Assembly (NCBI GenBank): GCA_050084985.1
Contig: JBITNC010000001.1
Coordinates: 15,562,001-15,626,000, forward strand
Length of the DNA stretch: 64,000 bases
Source of the DNA: Nageia nagi
Taxonomy: Eukaryota; Pinophyta
Direction: 5' to 3'
Shown here: in pieces, positions 21,806 to 33,209 of the stretch
Numbering within the stretch: the first letter of the stretch is position 1
How the letters are laid out: each line of letters begins with the position of its first letter
Notes under the pieces: generated by a model
What the model was told of the DNA's origin: nothing
Databases searched by the model: none
What the model saw: only the letters and a program-made list of their open reading frames with translations
Position numbers and translations under genes: made by a program

Positions 21806-22264
21806 CATTAGAGTTTATAATGCATTATTGTGTAATACCTCTCATTTATGCAGCCTACTTAATACTTAAAGTATCTCTATATACTTTTTAAAATTTAGCG
21901 AATTAAATATTACATGAGCTTAACTTAACCCTTGGGTAAAAGTGTGGTTAAAGAGATGAATTTATCCTATAAATAGAGGGATTACCCTTCTCATTTGAAC
22001 ATTCTTGTAGAAGAATGAAAATGTTAATCTTATAGAGTTGTACGAGTGCTCTTGTAGGAGTTTTGCAAAAGAATTCTTGTAGAATTTGTAAGAGAGTTCC
22101 ATTATGAGAAGTAATAGAAAAGATGGTTCAAGTGGATGTAGTCCCATGTTGGAGGAACCATTATACATTATGTCCCTCATTGTGCATGAAATTGTGTTTC
22201 TTGTGTTAAAGATTTAGAGAATCCTTCAAGGTGATCTTGGTTATGGAATCCTTCAATCCCATCA
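21806..22264 (+). repeat. E5 5' LTR
   Basis: It matches 52,430-52,890. The first two bases are CA where TG is expected (two transitions). TATAAATA lies at 21,968-21,975, and an eroded inverted repeat begins at 21,861. It ends CCCATCA before the PBS. Confidence 0.85.
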
Positions 22265-22266
22265 TG

Positions 22267-22278
22267 TGGTATCAGATC
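22267..22278 (+). promoter_or_regulatory. E5 primer-binding site
   Basis: TGGTATCAGATC, two bases after the LTR, of the same type as in E4. Confidence 0.83.
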
Positions 22279-22759
22279 CATATTGAAGGATTCTCCTTCT
22301 AGTCTTCATTAATAGGTAAAATATCCTAAGGTGTCATTTTTCACTCTGTTGCATTATTCTTGGAGCTGTTTGTTGCAAGTCTAACATTAGTTACAATTTT
22401 TTTTGCTTAAGATGTAATAAAAATATTGTTGCTATGCAATTTATACTAACAATTTTTATTTCTTATTAGTTGTATTTTTTTTTGGTTAAAAAAATTACTT
22501 AATATATAGTAACAATATTTTTGTTATATCATGAAATTTATTTAGAGAAAAAAAAATTGCAATTTTTTTAATTTTATAAGTTGTAAAAACTTACAATTTG
22601 TTTTTATTTACAAACTTTTTGCTATATTAAAAAAAAAGAAGGTTATTTTTTATATAATAATAAGGGAGAAGCATTGTATTTAATACATCAAGTTTTTATA
22701 ATAACAAAACATGATTTAAACTTGATTTACAAATTAATACAAACTTTTAGCATTTGCTA

Positions 22760-22990
22760 TGCCTTACAATAATGGTGGGCGTTCTTAATTTAGTGCTTAC
22801 ATGAGAAGTAGAATCTAAGATGGTTCAAGTCCAGCATTGGGCCAATACATTCCAATCTGTTATGTGCTTTCCCTTGGGCACGATTGATTGATTATCAAGT
22901 GCTTTCGGGTAAATAAATCCCTCGATTTCCAACCTAGTGGTGTATGAGCCTGCACGAGACTCCTCTCCTCCTGTCCGCTGCCTGACGGCC
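22760..22990 (-). other. GC-richer foreign block in the E5 leader, unidentified
   Basis: The surrounding leader (22,280-22,750 and 22,990-23,100) aligns with the E4 leader, but this block does not. It has gene-like composition and a 78-codon minus-strand open frame (22,825-23,058) containing TTRLEIEGFIYPKALDNQSI. I could not identify it. Confidence 0.4.
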
Positions 22991-23119
22991 TCACGACATA
23001 TCCTTTTTGTGTAACATATTATCATAGAAAAACAATTATTAGAAGGAGGTATTGTCATCCATCAAATAATAGTTGAATTTTTGCTCTTTTTAAATAAAAT
23101 AGGGGTAGTGTAGGTTGTA

Positions 23120-23560
23120 CGACCATCCCGGACAATCGTAAAACGATTATTCAGAATCGCCTTGCGATTAGGAAAGTTTTTCCGATTTCTGACACTGCAA
23201 GAAAAAAACATCCGTGCGAGGGGGCAATGCGAAGGTAGGATATGTTTCGCCCCCTACGGCCCCATCTGGAATTGCACAGCCAGAGACTGCAGCTCCAAGC
23301 TGCGTTCGACCATGTTTGCGTCCCTACCCGCTCGACCGACTCCACAAGCTGGACCACCTTTACGACCTCTCGTTGTTGATGGGATTCAGGAGATCAAGCC
23401 TTATTAAACTGATAGCAGGGAATATGGTGCTACAACTCGTGTGCCTTCTCTATGCTCCCACACTTTGCATATTATCTATCAAGGTATTCACAGCTTCTCC
23501 ACGCCACTCACTTGTGGCCTGCTCTCCCCACGACCTGCTGGACAAATAATGCAATGCAAT
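23120..23560 (+). pseudogene. Cytochrome P450-like fragment (helix C region), frameshifted
   Basis: The frame at 23,162-23,407 contains ICFAPYGPIWN, with FAPYGPIW encoded at 23,246-23,269. FAPYGP(Y/I)W is the well-known start of helix C in plant A-type P450s, where the Trp is followed by an Arg that binds the haem propionate. Here the following WRxLR-type residues are lost. Downstream, another frame gives RPYPLDRLHKL and the first gives LVVDGIQE, which fit the next P450 helix only if a frameshift is allowed. No haem-binding Cys region is present. Likely a captured and decayed host-gene exon; the family cannot be named. An unrelated GC-rich sequence is the alternative. Confidence 0.42.
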
Positions 23561-23608
23561 AAAATATATTAAGTTTTTTTCTTAAGGAAAAGGGCAATGT
23601 GGCCACTC

Positions 23609-23908
23609 CTAACGACCCCCCTTACCAAAATATTGTCCCCATTCGTTACGCATAATTAGCGTAGAGCTTGGCACCAGTAAACCAAGCTCGTTTCCTACTC
23701 TGGTAGAAATTTCGAGCCCCAACGAGGAGGGAAATATATCAAGCAACGATGTTGTTTGAATGAGAATCCCCATGGATGCTACTGTGGCTCCAGCATTTGC
23801 AGGCTTACTGTTCCCTACGCTTTGCAACTTATCTTCAAATCTTGCAGACCTATAGATCTGCATCATCCATAATGCTCTGCTAGCAAGCTCCTTCATTCTG
23901 TCAATCAT
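23609..23908 (-). pseudogene. MATE efflux transporter fragment
   Basis: The middle of this 99-codon open frame reads ATVASMGILIQTTSLLDIFP and then SSLGLEISTRVGNELG (about 23,681-23,797). Plant MATE/DTX proteins, especially the DTX48-56 type clade, have AxMGILIQTTxLxYxFPSSLSxxVSTRVGNELGAN at this position, across a membrane segment and loop. The flanking residues on both sides do not match MATE and are probably intron or another fragment. Two substitutions put acidic residues into the membrane segment (Asp for Tyr, Glu for Val). MATE proteins export small molecules or metabolites with proton or sodium exchange. It runs opposite to E5. A captured gene fragment, not functional. Confidence 0.82.
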
Positions 23909-25403
23909 ATTAAATGTGACCCATCTATATCAAATCTCTGCATATAAACTTGACCAATTGTGTATCATATAAGGAAGCTTGGTGACTGTTGACAGGTACC
24001 TCCTAAGCAGGCATTGACATTGTTCATTGTCAGGTCGTGGTAGTTCTTAGGGCAATAATAGAGTGTTCTCAAATGGCCTTGTAGATATAGTTTATATGCC
24101 ACTACATTTTATAATGTAATGGAAATGGCCTCCCTCTATTGTAGAAGGAAGTGGAGTAACTTCTCCGCCACCATGGGTTAGTAATGGTATCTCAATCAAT
24201 AAAAACCTTAACGTCTATTTGTATTAATGACGTTGATCGGTGCATTTCCAACGGTCATTCCATTTCATGGGACTCTATTTGCATCTTGTCTAGACTTTGT
24301 GCATGAATATGTTGGGGCACTTAGGTCCTCCATTGGTATTATGTTTATTGCATTTCTCTTTTGGAATCTCATTTATTTTTTCCAATGGAGCTATTGTAAA
24401 CTATATTCCCCTCTTATTATTTTCGTCTAGGGAGATAGTATTAGGCCTAATAATTATTATCATTTCTTATGGATTTAAGTTTTGACGAATGCGTCAAATT
24501 ATGGTATGCCTCGTTTGCTTTGGTGTTGTTACTTTCAAAGAGAGGAGGTTGGTAGGGGTTTCCAATGGCATGGTGTGAGCTGTGAACTTGGGTGGATGGC
24601 TTGTTATGGAAGGATGGATAAAACCTTATCTGTTTGATGACATTAAGGATAATGATCTCCTCGATGGCACAAGGCTTTAGTTTAAGTTACTAAAATTGAA
24701 TAAGTATGTGTGTAGAGTATGGGGTGGAAGTTCTAACAAGGTTCAAGTTGTCAAAATTTTCCATTTTTTTAAATTTTTTTGAGATGAATAGTTAATATTT
24801 AAAAAAAAAATTAAAAATAATCATTATTTTCCAAAATTTTTCAAAAATCATCGATATTTTTAAAAACGTTTTGATCCAGATTCACTAAATATTTTCTAAG
24901 AGAGCTTCATGGAGAAGCTCTTAAAATGAACCTTGGTTTTTAGCCCTTATCCATATAAAATTAAATACGGTATCAAAGAAAATTGGATGTTTGTCTACCT
25001 TGGCCTTCTAATTCTCATTATCCCAATGCCTGTACCCACATCTCATTTATGTGTATGTGATAGACTATATCCTAAAGACCATAGACACACAATATGAGTT
25101 AAGTTGAATGAATTCAAATATCCCTTGAAATGATAAACCAAGGAGGTAAAGTTTATGAAGTAAGCATAAGGACTTATGGTACTATTGTGATGATGATTTC
25201 TAGCATATGTGTGTTGCATTAGATAACTGAGATGTATATTTCAAGACAAAATGAAAAGTGTCTTAGAGTTGGCATAATGTGGTTGTCTATAATGCGAAAA
25301 TTTTATTATTATTCTATAATAGATTATGGCATTAGATGGGGTGATTTCTCTTCTAATTAGGTGTTATCACTAAGATCGCTTGGCCTTTGGCACCTGTACA
25401 TAT
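23909..25403. other. Unassigned sequence in E5, left of the LINE-like tail
   Basis: No identifiable gene. Two short overlapping plus-strand open frames (24,227-24,430 and 24,297-24,485) are hydrophobic but lack a recognisable family. Around 24,750-24,880 the sequence is nearly pure A/T. Confidence 0.4.
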
Positions 25404-25738
25404 TTTTTTTATTAATGGGATAATTTTGTATTAATAAAAAAATGTGAAGTTTATAAGGATCTTCACCAACCTTTACCAAACATTTTCTAAAAGGTTAACT
25501 ATAGCCTCGTGACACTACTGCTGCAATCTTTTGTGTTTACAAACAGATCTAGAAAGATTAAGAATAAACCTTAAACTTAACCTCCCTTAAATTCTACCTA
25601 GAAGAAAATAAACAAAACAAGCTGATACCAAAATATTTATTGACACAAAACTCCTAAGAGAACATCCAACTGCTCATTTAACTATTAACAAAACAACAAA
25701 CTTCAAAAATAGAGCTACTTTCCACGTATTCCAGCGCC
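25404..25738 (-). mobile_element. Probable LINE 3' end, cut off from its body by E2
   Basis: On the minus strand the sequence ends with 'tttttttattaatacaaaa', 'ttatcccattaataaaaaaa': the short T-rich then A-rich tail typical of plant L1-type LINEs, with the A run at 25,404-25,411. It lies directly across E2 from the coding block at 39,802-42,250 (E2 target duplication AAAGG on both sides), so the two belonged together before E2 arrived. Confidence 0.5.
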
Positions 25739-25743
25739 AAAGG

Positions 25744-26244
25744 TGTTGGAATGTATAATGCATTATTGAAAGGTTTTGTAATAGTCTTCTATGCAAGTTC
25801 ACTAATACTTAAGGGTATCATTTGATACCTTAAGTATTTAAGTGAATATGATAATGTAACTTGTCCTACACTCCATGTCATGAGCATGCCCCTTGGGTAA
25901 AAGGGAGTGCATGTCATGCCTTTGTACATTGGGTAAAAGGGTGATCCAAAGAGAGATTTTGGCCTATAAATAGAAGGCTTCCTCTTTGTTATCATACACC
26001 AATTTGTGGAGTAAAGTTATGCTATAGGATGTGTTTAGAAGATGAGATTATGAGAATTGTAAGAGATTCATGTTTGTGAAAGAAGTGAGATCTAGTTAGT
26101 GGATGTACTCCTAGTTGAAGGAACCACTTTACATATTGAGTTATCTTTGTGAGATTATCTTATTTGAGTTATTTAGATGTGAGATTGAGCTTTCATGAGA
26201 TCTTGAGAGTTTAGAGTTGTTAATGTTATAGTTCTATTCTCTCA
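25744..26244 (+). repeat. E2 5' LTR
   Basis: TGTTGGAATG...TTCTCTCA. The TATA box TATAAATA is at 25,965-25,972; two copies of a TTGGGTAAAAGGG block lie upstream of it; the inverted repeat is at 25,804-25,838. Confidence 0.93.
25804..25838. repeat. Inverted repeat (hairpin) in E2 5' LTR
   Basis: Arms AATACTTAAGGGTATC and GATACCTTAAGTATT enclose a 4-5-base loop. It lies about 60 bp from the LTR start, in U3, so it would be present near the 3' end of the genomic RNA. Confidence 0.85.
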
Positions 26245-26245
26245 T

Positions 26246-26259
26246 TTGGTAGTAGAGCT
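26246..26259 (+). promoter_or_regulatory. E2 primer-binding site (eroded)
   Basis: TTGGTAGTAGAGCT matches TTGGTATCAGAGCT except for two or three positions. Confidence 0.8.
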
Positions 26260-28058
26260 TCATGGAGGCTCCTCTTCACATCCTTGTTTGGTGACTCATC
26301 TTCAACTTGGAGGATTTCATTCTTAAACCTACTCTTCATTGTGAGGTAAACCTAAAAAAAGGTATAACCCTCCTTCATTTTATTTGGCTCATTTCACTAA
26401 TAATACTAACATATATGTTATGTGCTAGTTGTTTTTTTTTTGGGCAAAATTTTTAATAGCAATTCAATGTAATTGTTATTCATGCTAACAATCTCTATGT
26501 TAGTTGCAATTTTTTGGTTACAAAATTGCTCTAATTTTTTTGCCTACCTTAGTTCTTCTATTAAAAATTATAGGTGTATTCTACAATTATTTTTTAATGC
26601 TAACACAAAGGAAGGCAATTGCATTTTTACTACCACTTACTAAAATTATTGCCATTTTTTTTAAAATAATTATAATGGTGTATTTATGCAAAAAAAAATG
26701 ATCTTTTTTAAATGAGTCCATCCTTATTTCAAAAAAAAACTTTTAAAAGCAATATTTTTTATAAATTTGATAAAAAAATATAATAAAATTTTTTTATTAT
26801 TATATTTTTTTAATATACAAGTAATTTTTTTTAAAAAGGGTAGGTGCAATGGTTTAAAAGTGGTAGCCCTTGACGGTGGAGGAAGTATGCAACGGTGGAG
26901 GTAGTATGAAGTAATGGTGGTAGCCCCCTCCTCCTCGCGACTTTTGCTCCTCATCGCCTTTAACTTGCACCTCTGTCTACGCACCTCCTCTCAGCCTCTA
27001 TCCTTCGCTCATGACCCCCTCATCCTCACAACTTTTGCTTCCCTCCCTACAACTTGGTTGTGTCGGTTGCCTTCGCTCATGACCCCCTCCTCCTTACGAC
27101 TTCCACTGCTCATTGCCCTTAATCTGCACCTTCACTTGTGACCTTCTCTCGACCATTTTAAGCAGCACCCACTTTCTTTCTAGGTGGACTCTTCCTGCAG
27201 TAGAACCCCATGCCATGTCTGTTGACCCTCTTTTTTGTTTGTAGACGCCAACCTTACATAGTGACTCATGACCAAAGTGGTGGCTCTTAGCCCACTGTAA
27301 GTTCTGGTTTAAGGGTGTTTGGCAGTTGCTTTGCACCTTGTATTTCTCCCTCTCCTTGACATTGCAAGGATCACCTTTTGGTTTAGCATGACTACTTTTC
27401 TTACAGCAACACCCCTTCATCTGGGTTGAGTACCTCTATGCTACCCAATCCTTGGTTTATCTACCTCACATTCTTTTTACTTTTTTTATCCTCTCACCTA
27501 TGTTGTTGGGCAATTATTTTTTTGAAAACTTAAGGCTAAGTTATTTTTATGAAGTTTTTTAGTAGATAGTAATTAATAGCTTTATGCTTTCTTGCAAGTA
27601 ATCTCTTGAGAAAAACCAAATGCTTTTTTTTTTCTCTTTAATGGATGTCCTATTCATTTAATTCACTCTGACTAAATAAGAGTTAGAATAAAAACCTAAT
27701 GATGACCCATTTTTTTTACTCAAAGAAACTTTTAAGGGATAAATTGCTGAGTTAAATCTAGTATGCTATCTTTAGGGGATAAATTTTTTAAGTAAAAGAA
27801 GGGGAACTTGTAGAATTTTTTACTTAATTTTTATCTAGATTTTGCATGCTAAATCTTTTTACTTTATCTAGATAATGCATGCCTCTTAATCTTGTGTAAT
27901 GCATGCTTAGTACTTAATTTTTAAAGTAAAATGATGCATGCTTCCTAATTAATTTTAAGTTAAAAAGTGCATATTTTTTATCACTTATTTTTGCATACTT
28001 TTAAGATGATGCATGCTTATGCTTAGTACTTAAATTTTATGCATGCTTAGTACTTATT
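26260..28058 (+). other. E2 5' leader, first part, with a GC-rich block at 26,830-27,450
   Basis: The leader is AT-rich except for 26,830-27,450, which is pyrimidine- and GC-rich ('gtagccccctcctcctcgcg' near 26,920) with several near-repeats of 'cgctcatgaccccctc'. One minus-strand frame (27,094-27,420, 108 codons) is open but not recognisable. The block does not resemble the GC-rich blocks of E1 or E3. From 27,700 on, the leader resembles that of E1 (8,560-8,800, opposite strand). Confidence 0.6.
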
Positions 28059-28469
28059 TGTTAGGATCCCACATCCTAACATTTTAGTGTTAGTATTAGT
28101 ATTTTAATTAAATTATCAACCTATATTGTAAACCATAATATTGTGATTGTAAGGGTAGGGCCTAATTTTGCATTACTATTAGGGTTAGGGTTAGTATATT
28201 ATAAATAGGTAGAAGTGTGTGGAGAAATGTATCTTGAATATTATTTTTCACTTTTGGAGTTGTAAGGAGGTAGCCCCCTTGAAGCGGCCTGTGATTCTAT
28301 TACTATTTAGTAAAATCCTATCCTTATCTACTAATTGTTGCTATTTTGTGTTCTATTTATCAACGCATGCTCTGTTATTTCCATTAGATTAGTTATTATT
28401 TTCTTATTTCAAATCAATTTCGTAACATTTTTGGAATATTTCCCTTTTCATATTTGTAGCATCATAACA
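28059..28469 (+). repeat. E7 5' LTR
   Basis: TGTTAGGATCCC...CATAACA. TATAAATA at 28,200-28,207. Two telomere-like TTAGGG units at 28,180-28,193 are part of the LTR. Confidence 0.93.
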
Positions 28470-28471
28470 TT

Positions 28472-28483
28472 TGGTATCAGAGC
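28472..28483 (+). promoter_or_regulatory. E7 primer-binding site
   Basis: TGGTATCAGAGC, a perfect match to the initiator tRNA-Met type, two bases after the LTR. Confidence 0.92.
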
Positions 28484-29239
28484 TCTTTCTAGGGCCATTC
28501 TATTGCAGGAAAATAAAAAAAAATTATTAGAGGTCTAAGCTAGAAACCCTATATCGAGGGTTTTAAAATATCTAGGAGGATCTGTCATTTCTGGTTAAGC
28601 ACACTTACCCATAAAGCTGTGTGTGAAGTGAGGTGTAAAAAACTTTGCACCAATACCCAGGCCTTAGAAAGAACCTTATATGGAATTAAACTCCATGTAT
28701 CGAAAGGTATATCAGAGACTATCTAGGCTATAAATAGAAACTAGGTAGGAAGCTGTGTTGATCATCTATAAACTATAGTGCACCAGCAAGTGTCGCTAGA
28801 AAGTTACTTATCATAGAAGCCATCTCTGCAGCCTCTTTTCTTGTGAAAGTTGGATAGGAGGGGTGTTTAGACAAGCCTACAGAGTAGATAATCCTTACCC
28901 TAGAATCATTCCTTCATATAAAAACCTTGATTCGAGAAGCAAAATGTATGACATGTAGGTTTTCAAAGCTACCAAAAATAGCAGTTTAGAGGCAACAAAA
29001 AATTTAGAGCTAAATAACTAAAAATCTATACCATTTTAGCAGTTGTTAACAAAAGCAGATAGACCCACAGATGTAAAAAAGAGTTCAAGAGTTTAAAAAT
29101 TATTATCGAGAGACCTAGCCCATTATGATCATCTTTTTGAGCTGATCATTTTGATATATTACATCCATCTAATTTTTTGAGCACTTTCTAAAAATAATAG
29201 TTTCCAAAAACAACAGCTTTAGAAATAATAATTTCTAGA

Positions 29240-30130
29240 AATGACACTTGAGACAAGATCCCAAATAGCAGCATAAGCTGATCCTACCATGATGAAATTT
29301 CAAACTATGATCCAACAAATGGTAGATACACTTACAAGTACATTCAAGGTAGAAATCCAATAAATACAAACCCTTGATAATAAATGTGACAGTGTCCAAC
29401 TAAGTCTCAATCATACCAACAATGCATCTAGTTCACAGCAATTAGGGAAGTCAGGAAATCCATAAGGGTATCATCATAACTTTCAGGGCCAATAAGGTGG
29501 TTTCATTCTTCCTCGCACAACCAAATTGGATTTTTCTTAATTTGATGGAGATGATCCCATTGGCTAGATTTATAAGTCCAGACAATATTTCACATTGAAC
29601 CAAATTCTAGAAGATTTGAAGGTGCACATGGCAAGTTTTCTCCTTCATGGGATGAATTTACTCAATAATTATTGATCCATTTTGGTCCTAGTGACTATGA
29701 AGATTTCACAAGGGCATTGACCAAGTTATGTCAAACTACAACAGTCAAAGAATACCAAAATCAATTTGAGAACTTGGAAAATCACACAGAGGGATTGGAC
29801 GATGCATTTTTCATAAGTTGTTTTATCAGTGGATTAAAGGAAGAAATTAAACCAAAGGTCAAAATGTTTAATCCCAAAACTATGATGGATGCTATTACTT
29901 TGGCAAAGCTCATTGAAGATAAAGCCAATGCTCATAGATGGAATGTAAGACCCCCATTCACAAAAACACATAATATTTCCCATTCCTCTAATAACATAAA
30001 TGCCCCACCATCGAATCATATAATGCAAACTAAGAAGTTGATGTGGGAGGAAATGGAAAAGCATTGAAAGAAGGGTTTATGCTATAATTATGATGAGAAA
30101 TTTATTCTTGGTCATCATTACAAAAGTTAT
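29240..30130 (+). pseudogene. E7 gypsy gag
   Basis: The frame is broken near the start (TMIQQMVDTLTS at about 29,310). It is open at 29,672-30,067, with HFGPSDYEDFTRALTKLCQT, VKEYQNQFENL and FISGLKEEIKPKV, the characteristic retrotransposon gag core. It ends in a degraded zinc knuckle (LCYNYDEKFILGHHY; CCHC reduced to one Cys and one His). Gag would coat the RNA in the particle. Upstream, the 'QWYQ'-type helix is not in one frame. Leader 28,484-29,240 is non-coding. Confidence 0.85.
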
Positions 30131-30132
30131 AT

Positions 30133-30540
30133 TTGCTTGATGTTGATGCTCCTAGTGAAGAGGAATATGAGAGTGCACCTAAAGAGGCTACAAAGAAAAT
30201 TTTAGATGAGGAGGCCTCGGTTATCTCTTACAGTGTATTGGCAAGAATTACTACCCCTCAAACTATGAAGGTCAAAGGGTTTTTTAAAATGCACCCTCTC
30301 ATAATACTGTTGGATTTAGGAAATACTTATAATTTCATTGATCCATGGGTGGCTAAGGTTGCTGACTATTACATCCACCCTATAAATAATTTTGAGGTTA
30401 TGATTAGTAATGGAGGAAAAATAACATGTAAAGGCACATGTCAAAATGTCAAATTGAGAATGGACCACTATACTTTGAAAAGTGACATGTACGCTTTACC
30501 ACTTGGGGGATGTGATATAGTTTTAGGGGTATAATGGTTG
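30133..30540 (+). pseudogene. E7 aspartic protease
   Basis: The open frame at 30,133-30,534 includes IILLDLGNTYNFIDPWVAK. The usual chromovirus sequence is LxDSGSTHNFI; the catalytic Asp is kept but DSG has become DLG. The C-terminal LPLGGCDIVLGV matches the conserved end of this domain before the next Trp. It would release Gag and Pol parts from the polyprotein. Confidence 0.85.
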
Positions 30541-30879
30541 AGGAATTTGGGTATCATGCAGTGGAATTTTGTAAAGCTATGGATGACCTTCAAGATAGAT
30601 GAATAAGAGCATATTCTCAGGGGATTACAAGGTGGACCTGTATAAATTGTGAGTTCACATCGCATGGAAAAGATCCTATGGAAAACTACAAAGGGGATGC
30701 TAGCATAGTTATACTCTTTATCAATCATTGAATCTGAAGTCATAGAGCCTAAGGATCTACAACCCATCTTAAGTAAGCATGCAAGTACCTTTGAGGAACT
30801 AATGGGCTTACCAACCCAGTGATCACATGACCATGCTATCCAATTGGTGCTAGGAAGTCACCCACCAAACATTCACCAT

Positions 30880-31460
30880 TATCAGTATCCTTATTTATAA
30901 AAAAATGAAATTAAAAAATTGGTTAAGGAACTGTTGGATGTAGGAGCAATCCAACCTAGTGTAAGCCCATATTTTTCTCCAATTATATTGGTTCGTAAGA
31001 AAGATGGTTCATGGCATATGTGTGTGGATTTTAGGGCCTTCAACAAAATTACCATCAAGGACAAATTTCCCATACTGATCATTGATGAATTATTGGATAA
31101 ACTACATGGAGCAAAATATTTTTCCAAGTTGGACCTACGATCTGGGTATCACCAAATCCACCTCAAGGAGGAGGATATACCAAAAATTGCATTTCGCACC
31201 TATGAGGGCCATTATGAGTTCTTGGTCATGCCTTTTGGCCTCACAAATGCTCCATCCACATTTCAAAGTTTAATGAATTAGGTGTTTCATCTATTCTTTA
31301 GGATGTTCATTTTAGTTTTCTTTGATGATATCTTGATCTACAGTAAGACATGGCAAGAACATGTGGCACATGTTGACCAAACCTTACAAATTTTGAAGGA
31401 ACACTAGCTATATGCAAAAAAATCAAAATGTTCATTTGACAAGAGGGAAATTGACTACTT
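30880..31460 (+). pseudogene. E7 gypsy reverse transcriptase
   Basis: Open at 30,919-31,281, with [53 protein letters not shown] and [18 protein letters not shown]. These are RT blocks 1-4 in order. After one stop (TAG following SLMN) the frame continues with VFFDDILIYS; the catalytic FFDD at 31,318-31,329 is intact. The best-preserved domain in the window, but interrupted by stops. Confidence 0.92.
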
Positions 31461-31699
31461 AGGACATATTATATATAAAGAGGGAGTTAAGGTGGATCCA
31501 TAAAAGAATACTAACATGTAAAATTGGTCTATTTCTACATCTTTGAAAAGTCTCTATGGATTATTGGGGTTGATAGGCTATTATAGGAAATTTATGAAGG
31601 ATTATGGTAAGATTGCAACATCTCTAACCATGTTGTTGAAAAAGAATGCATTCCAATGGTCCCCTTAAGCTAAGGTAGCTTTCCTTAAGCTCAAGGAGG

Positions 31700-32190
31700 T
31701 GATGTGTACCACCCTAGTATTAGCAATGCTAGATTTTTCTAAAACCTTTATGATAGAAAGTGATGCTTGTGGAGTAGGAATTGGGGTAGTATTGATGCAG
31801 GAGGGGCATCCCTTTACATTCACTAGTAAAGCACTCTCTAGTAAAAATTTGGGTAAATCCACTTATGAAAAAGAAATGCTTGCCATCATTCATGCAATTG
31901 AATGCTAGAGACCATATCTCATTGGTCACCAGTTCATCATCCTCACGAATCATCACAATTTGAAATTTTTTATTGAGCAATGCATTTATATACCTAAGCA
32001 ACAAATATGGGTGACCAAACTACTTGGGTGTAATTATGAGATAGTATACTGTAAAGATAAAGAGAATGTTGTTATCGATGCTCTGTCCAAAAAAATTGAA
32101 GATCAAGTAGCATTGCAAGCTCTTTCATATCTTATTCTTCAATGGTTGGATAAATTTAAACAAGAATGGGCAGAGGATAGCTCCACCTAA
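31700..32190 (+). pseudogene. E7 RNase H
   Basis: FMIESDACGVGIGVVLMQEG, then SKALSSKNLGKSTYEKEMLA, then FIILTNHHNLKF are the standard motifs. The first Asp is kept (ESDACG for TDASG) but the second is Asn in TNHHNL (usually TDHxxL). It is followed by NVVIDALSKK, the end of the domain in gypsy elements. Frames at 31,699-31,908 and 31,960-32,190 are separated by a stop. Confidence 0.88.
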
Positions 32191-32289
32191 GAATTATTAA
32201 AAAAATCACTCAAGATCCCATGAGTAAACCACACCACACATGGAATGATGGTATTTTGAGATTCAAAGGTCAAATTTTGTTACCATCTC

Positions 32290-33200
32290 CTTCAAAATGT
32301 AAATAAAAAATACTTATTGAATTACATTCCACACCTACATCAGGACATGATAAATTTTTGAAAACTTATAAGCAGCTGGCACGATTGTTCTATTGGGCAG
32401 GTATGAAATTAGATATCAAGTAGTTTGTGGTAGCTTGTGGTGTGTGTCAATGATAAAAGGGTGAGATAGTGGGTACTCTAGAACTCCTTCAACCTCTTCC
32501 CATACCTACTCATACATGGACCGATATCTCAATGGATTTCATTAAAGGCCTTTTTAAATCTAATGGTAAATTAGTTATTCTAGTGGTGGTTGATTGGTTA
32601 CCCAAATATGCTCATTTTAATTCATTGGTGCATCCCTACAAGGTAGTGATAGTGGCATAATTATTCATGGATATAATTTTTAAACTACATGGCATGCCAG
32701 AGATGATTGTTAGTGATCATGAACCCACTTTTACAAGCCATTTTTGGTAAGATATTTTTAAGCTGCAAGGTACCCAACTAAACATGAGCTCAGCATATCA
32801 CCTACAAGCTGATGGTTAGAATAAAATTATCAATAAATATTTGAAAACATATTTACATTATTTTCTTTTAGCACAACCTATGCATTGGGTATGATGGCTT
32901 CCCTTGGTTGAGTGGTGGTATAATACATCTTATCATTCTACCAGCAAGATGACCCCCTATGAAGCAATGTATGGTCAAGCTCCACCAATAATCACCTCGT
33001 ACGTTGTAGGTACCACTAAAGTTCAAGCAATTGACTCAACTTTAGTTACTCAGGATGATATTCTTCATTTTCTCAAGGATAACCTTCAGATAGCCCAACA
33101 CTGTATGAAATAATAGGTTGATCAGCAACATGTGGAAAGGGAGTTCTAGGTAGATGACATGGTCTTTCTGAGGTTGCAACCTTATCACTAGAAATTCTTA
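32290..33200 (+). pseudogene. E7 integrase
   Basis: The N-terminal zinc finger is traceable as HSTPTSGHDKFLKTYKQL followed by ACGVCQ. Core motifs include [15 protein letters not shown] (first catalytic Asp), MIVSDHEPTFTSHFW (second Asp) and a weakened QADGxNK block where the glutamate should follow. WWYNTSYHSTSKMTPYEAMYG is typical of plant chromoviruses. Several TAG and TAA codons occur where Gln or Trp is expected. Confidence 0.88.
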
Positions 33201-33209
33201 AAAATAAAA

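Noticed and set aside
24227-24485. Two hydrophobic open frames suggesting a membrane protein
   Set aside because: T-rich DNA gives hydrophobic translations by chance; they overlap each other in different frames and match no family known to me.
28176-28196. Telomere-like TTAGGGTTAGGG
   Set aside because: Only two units, located inside the E7 LTR; plant telomere repeats are TTTAGGG arrays.
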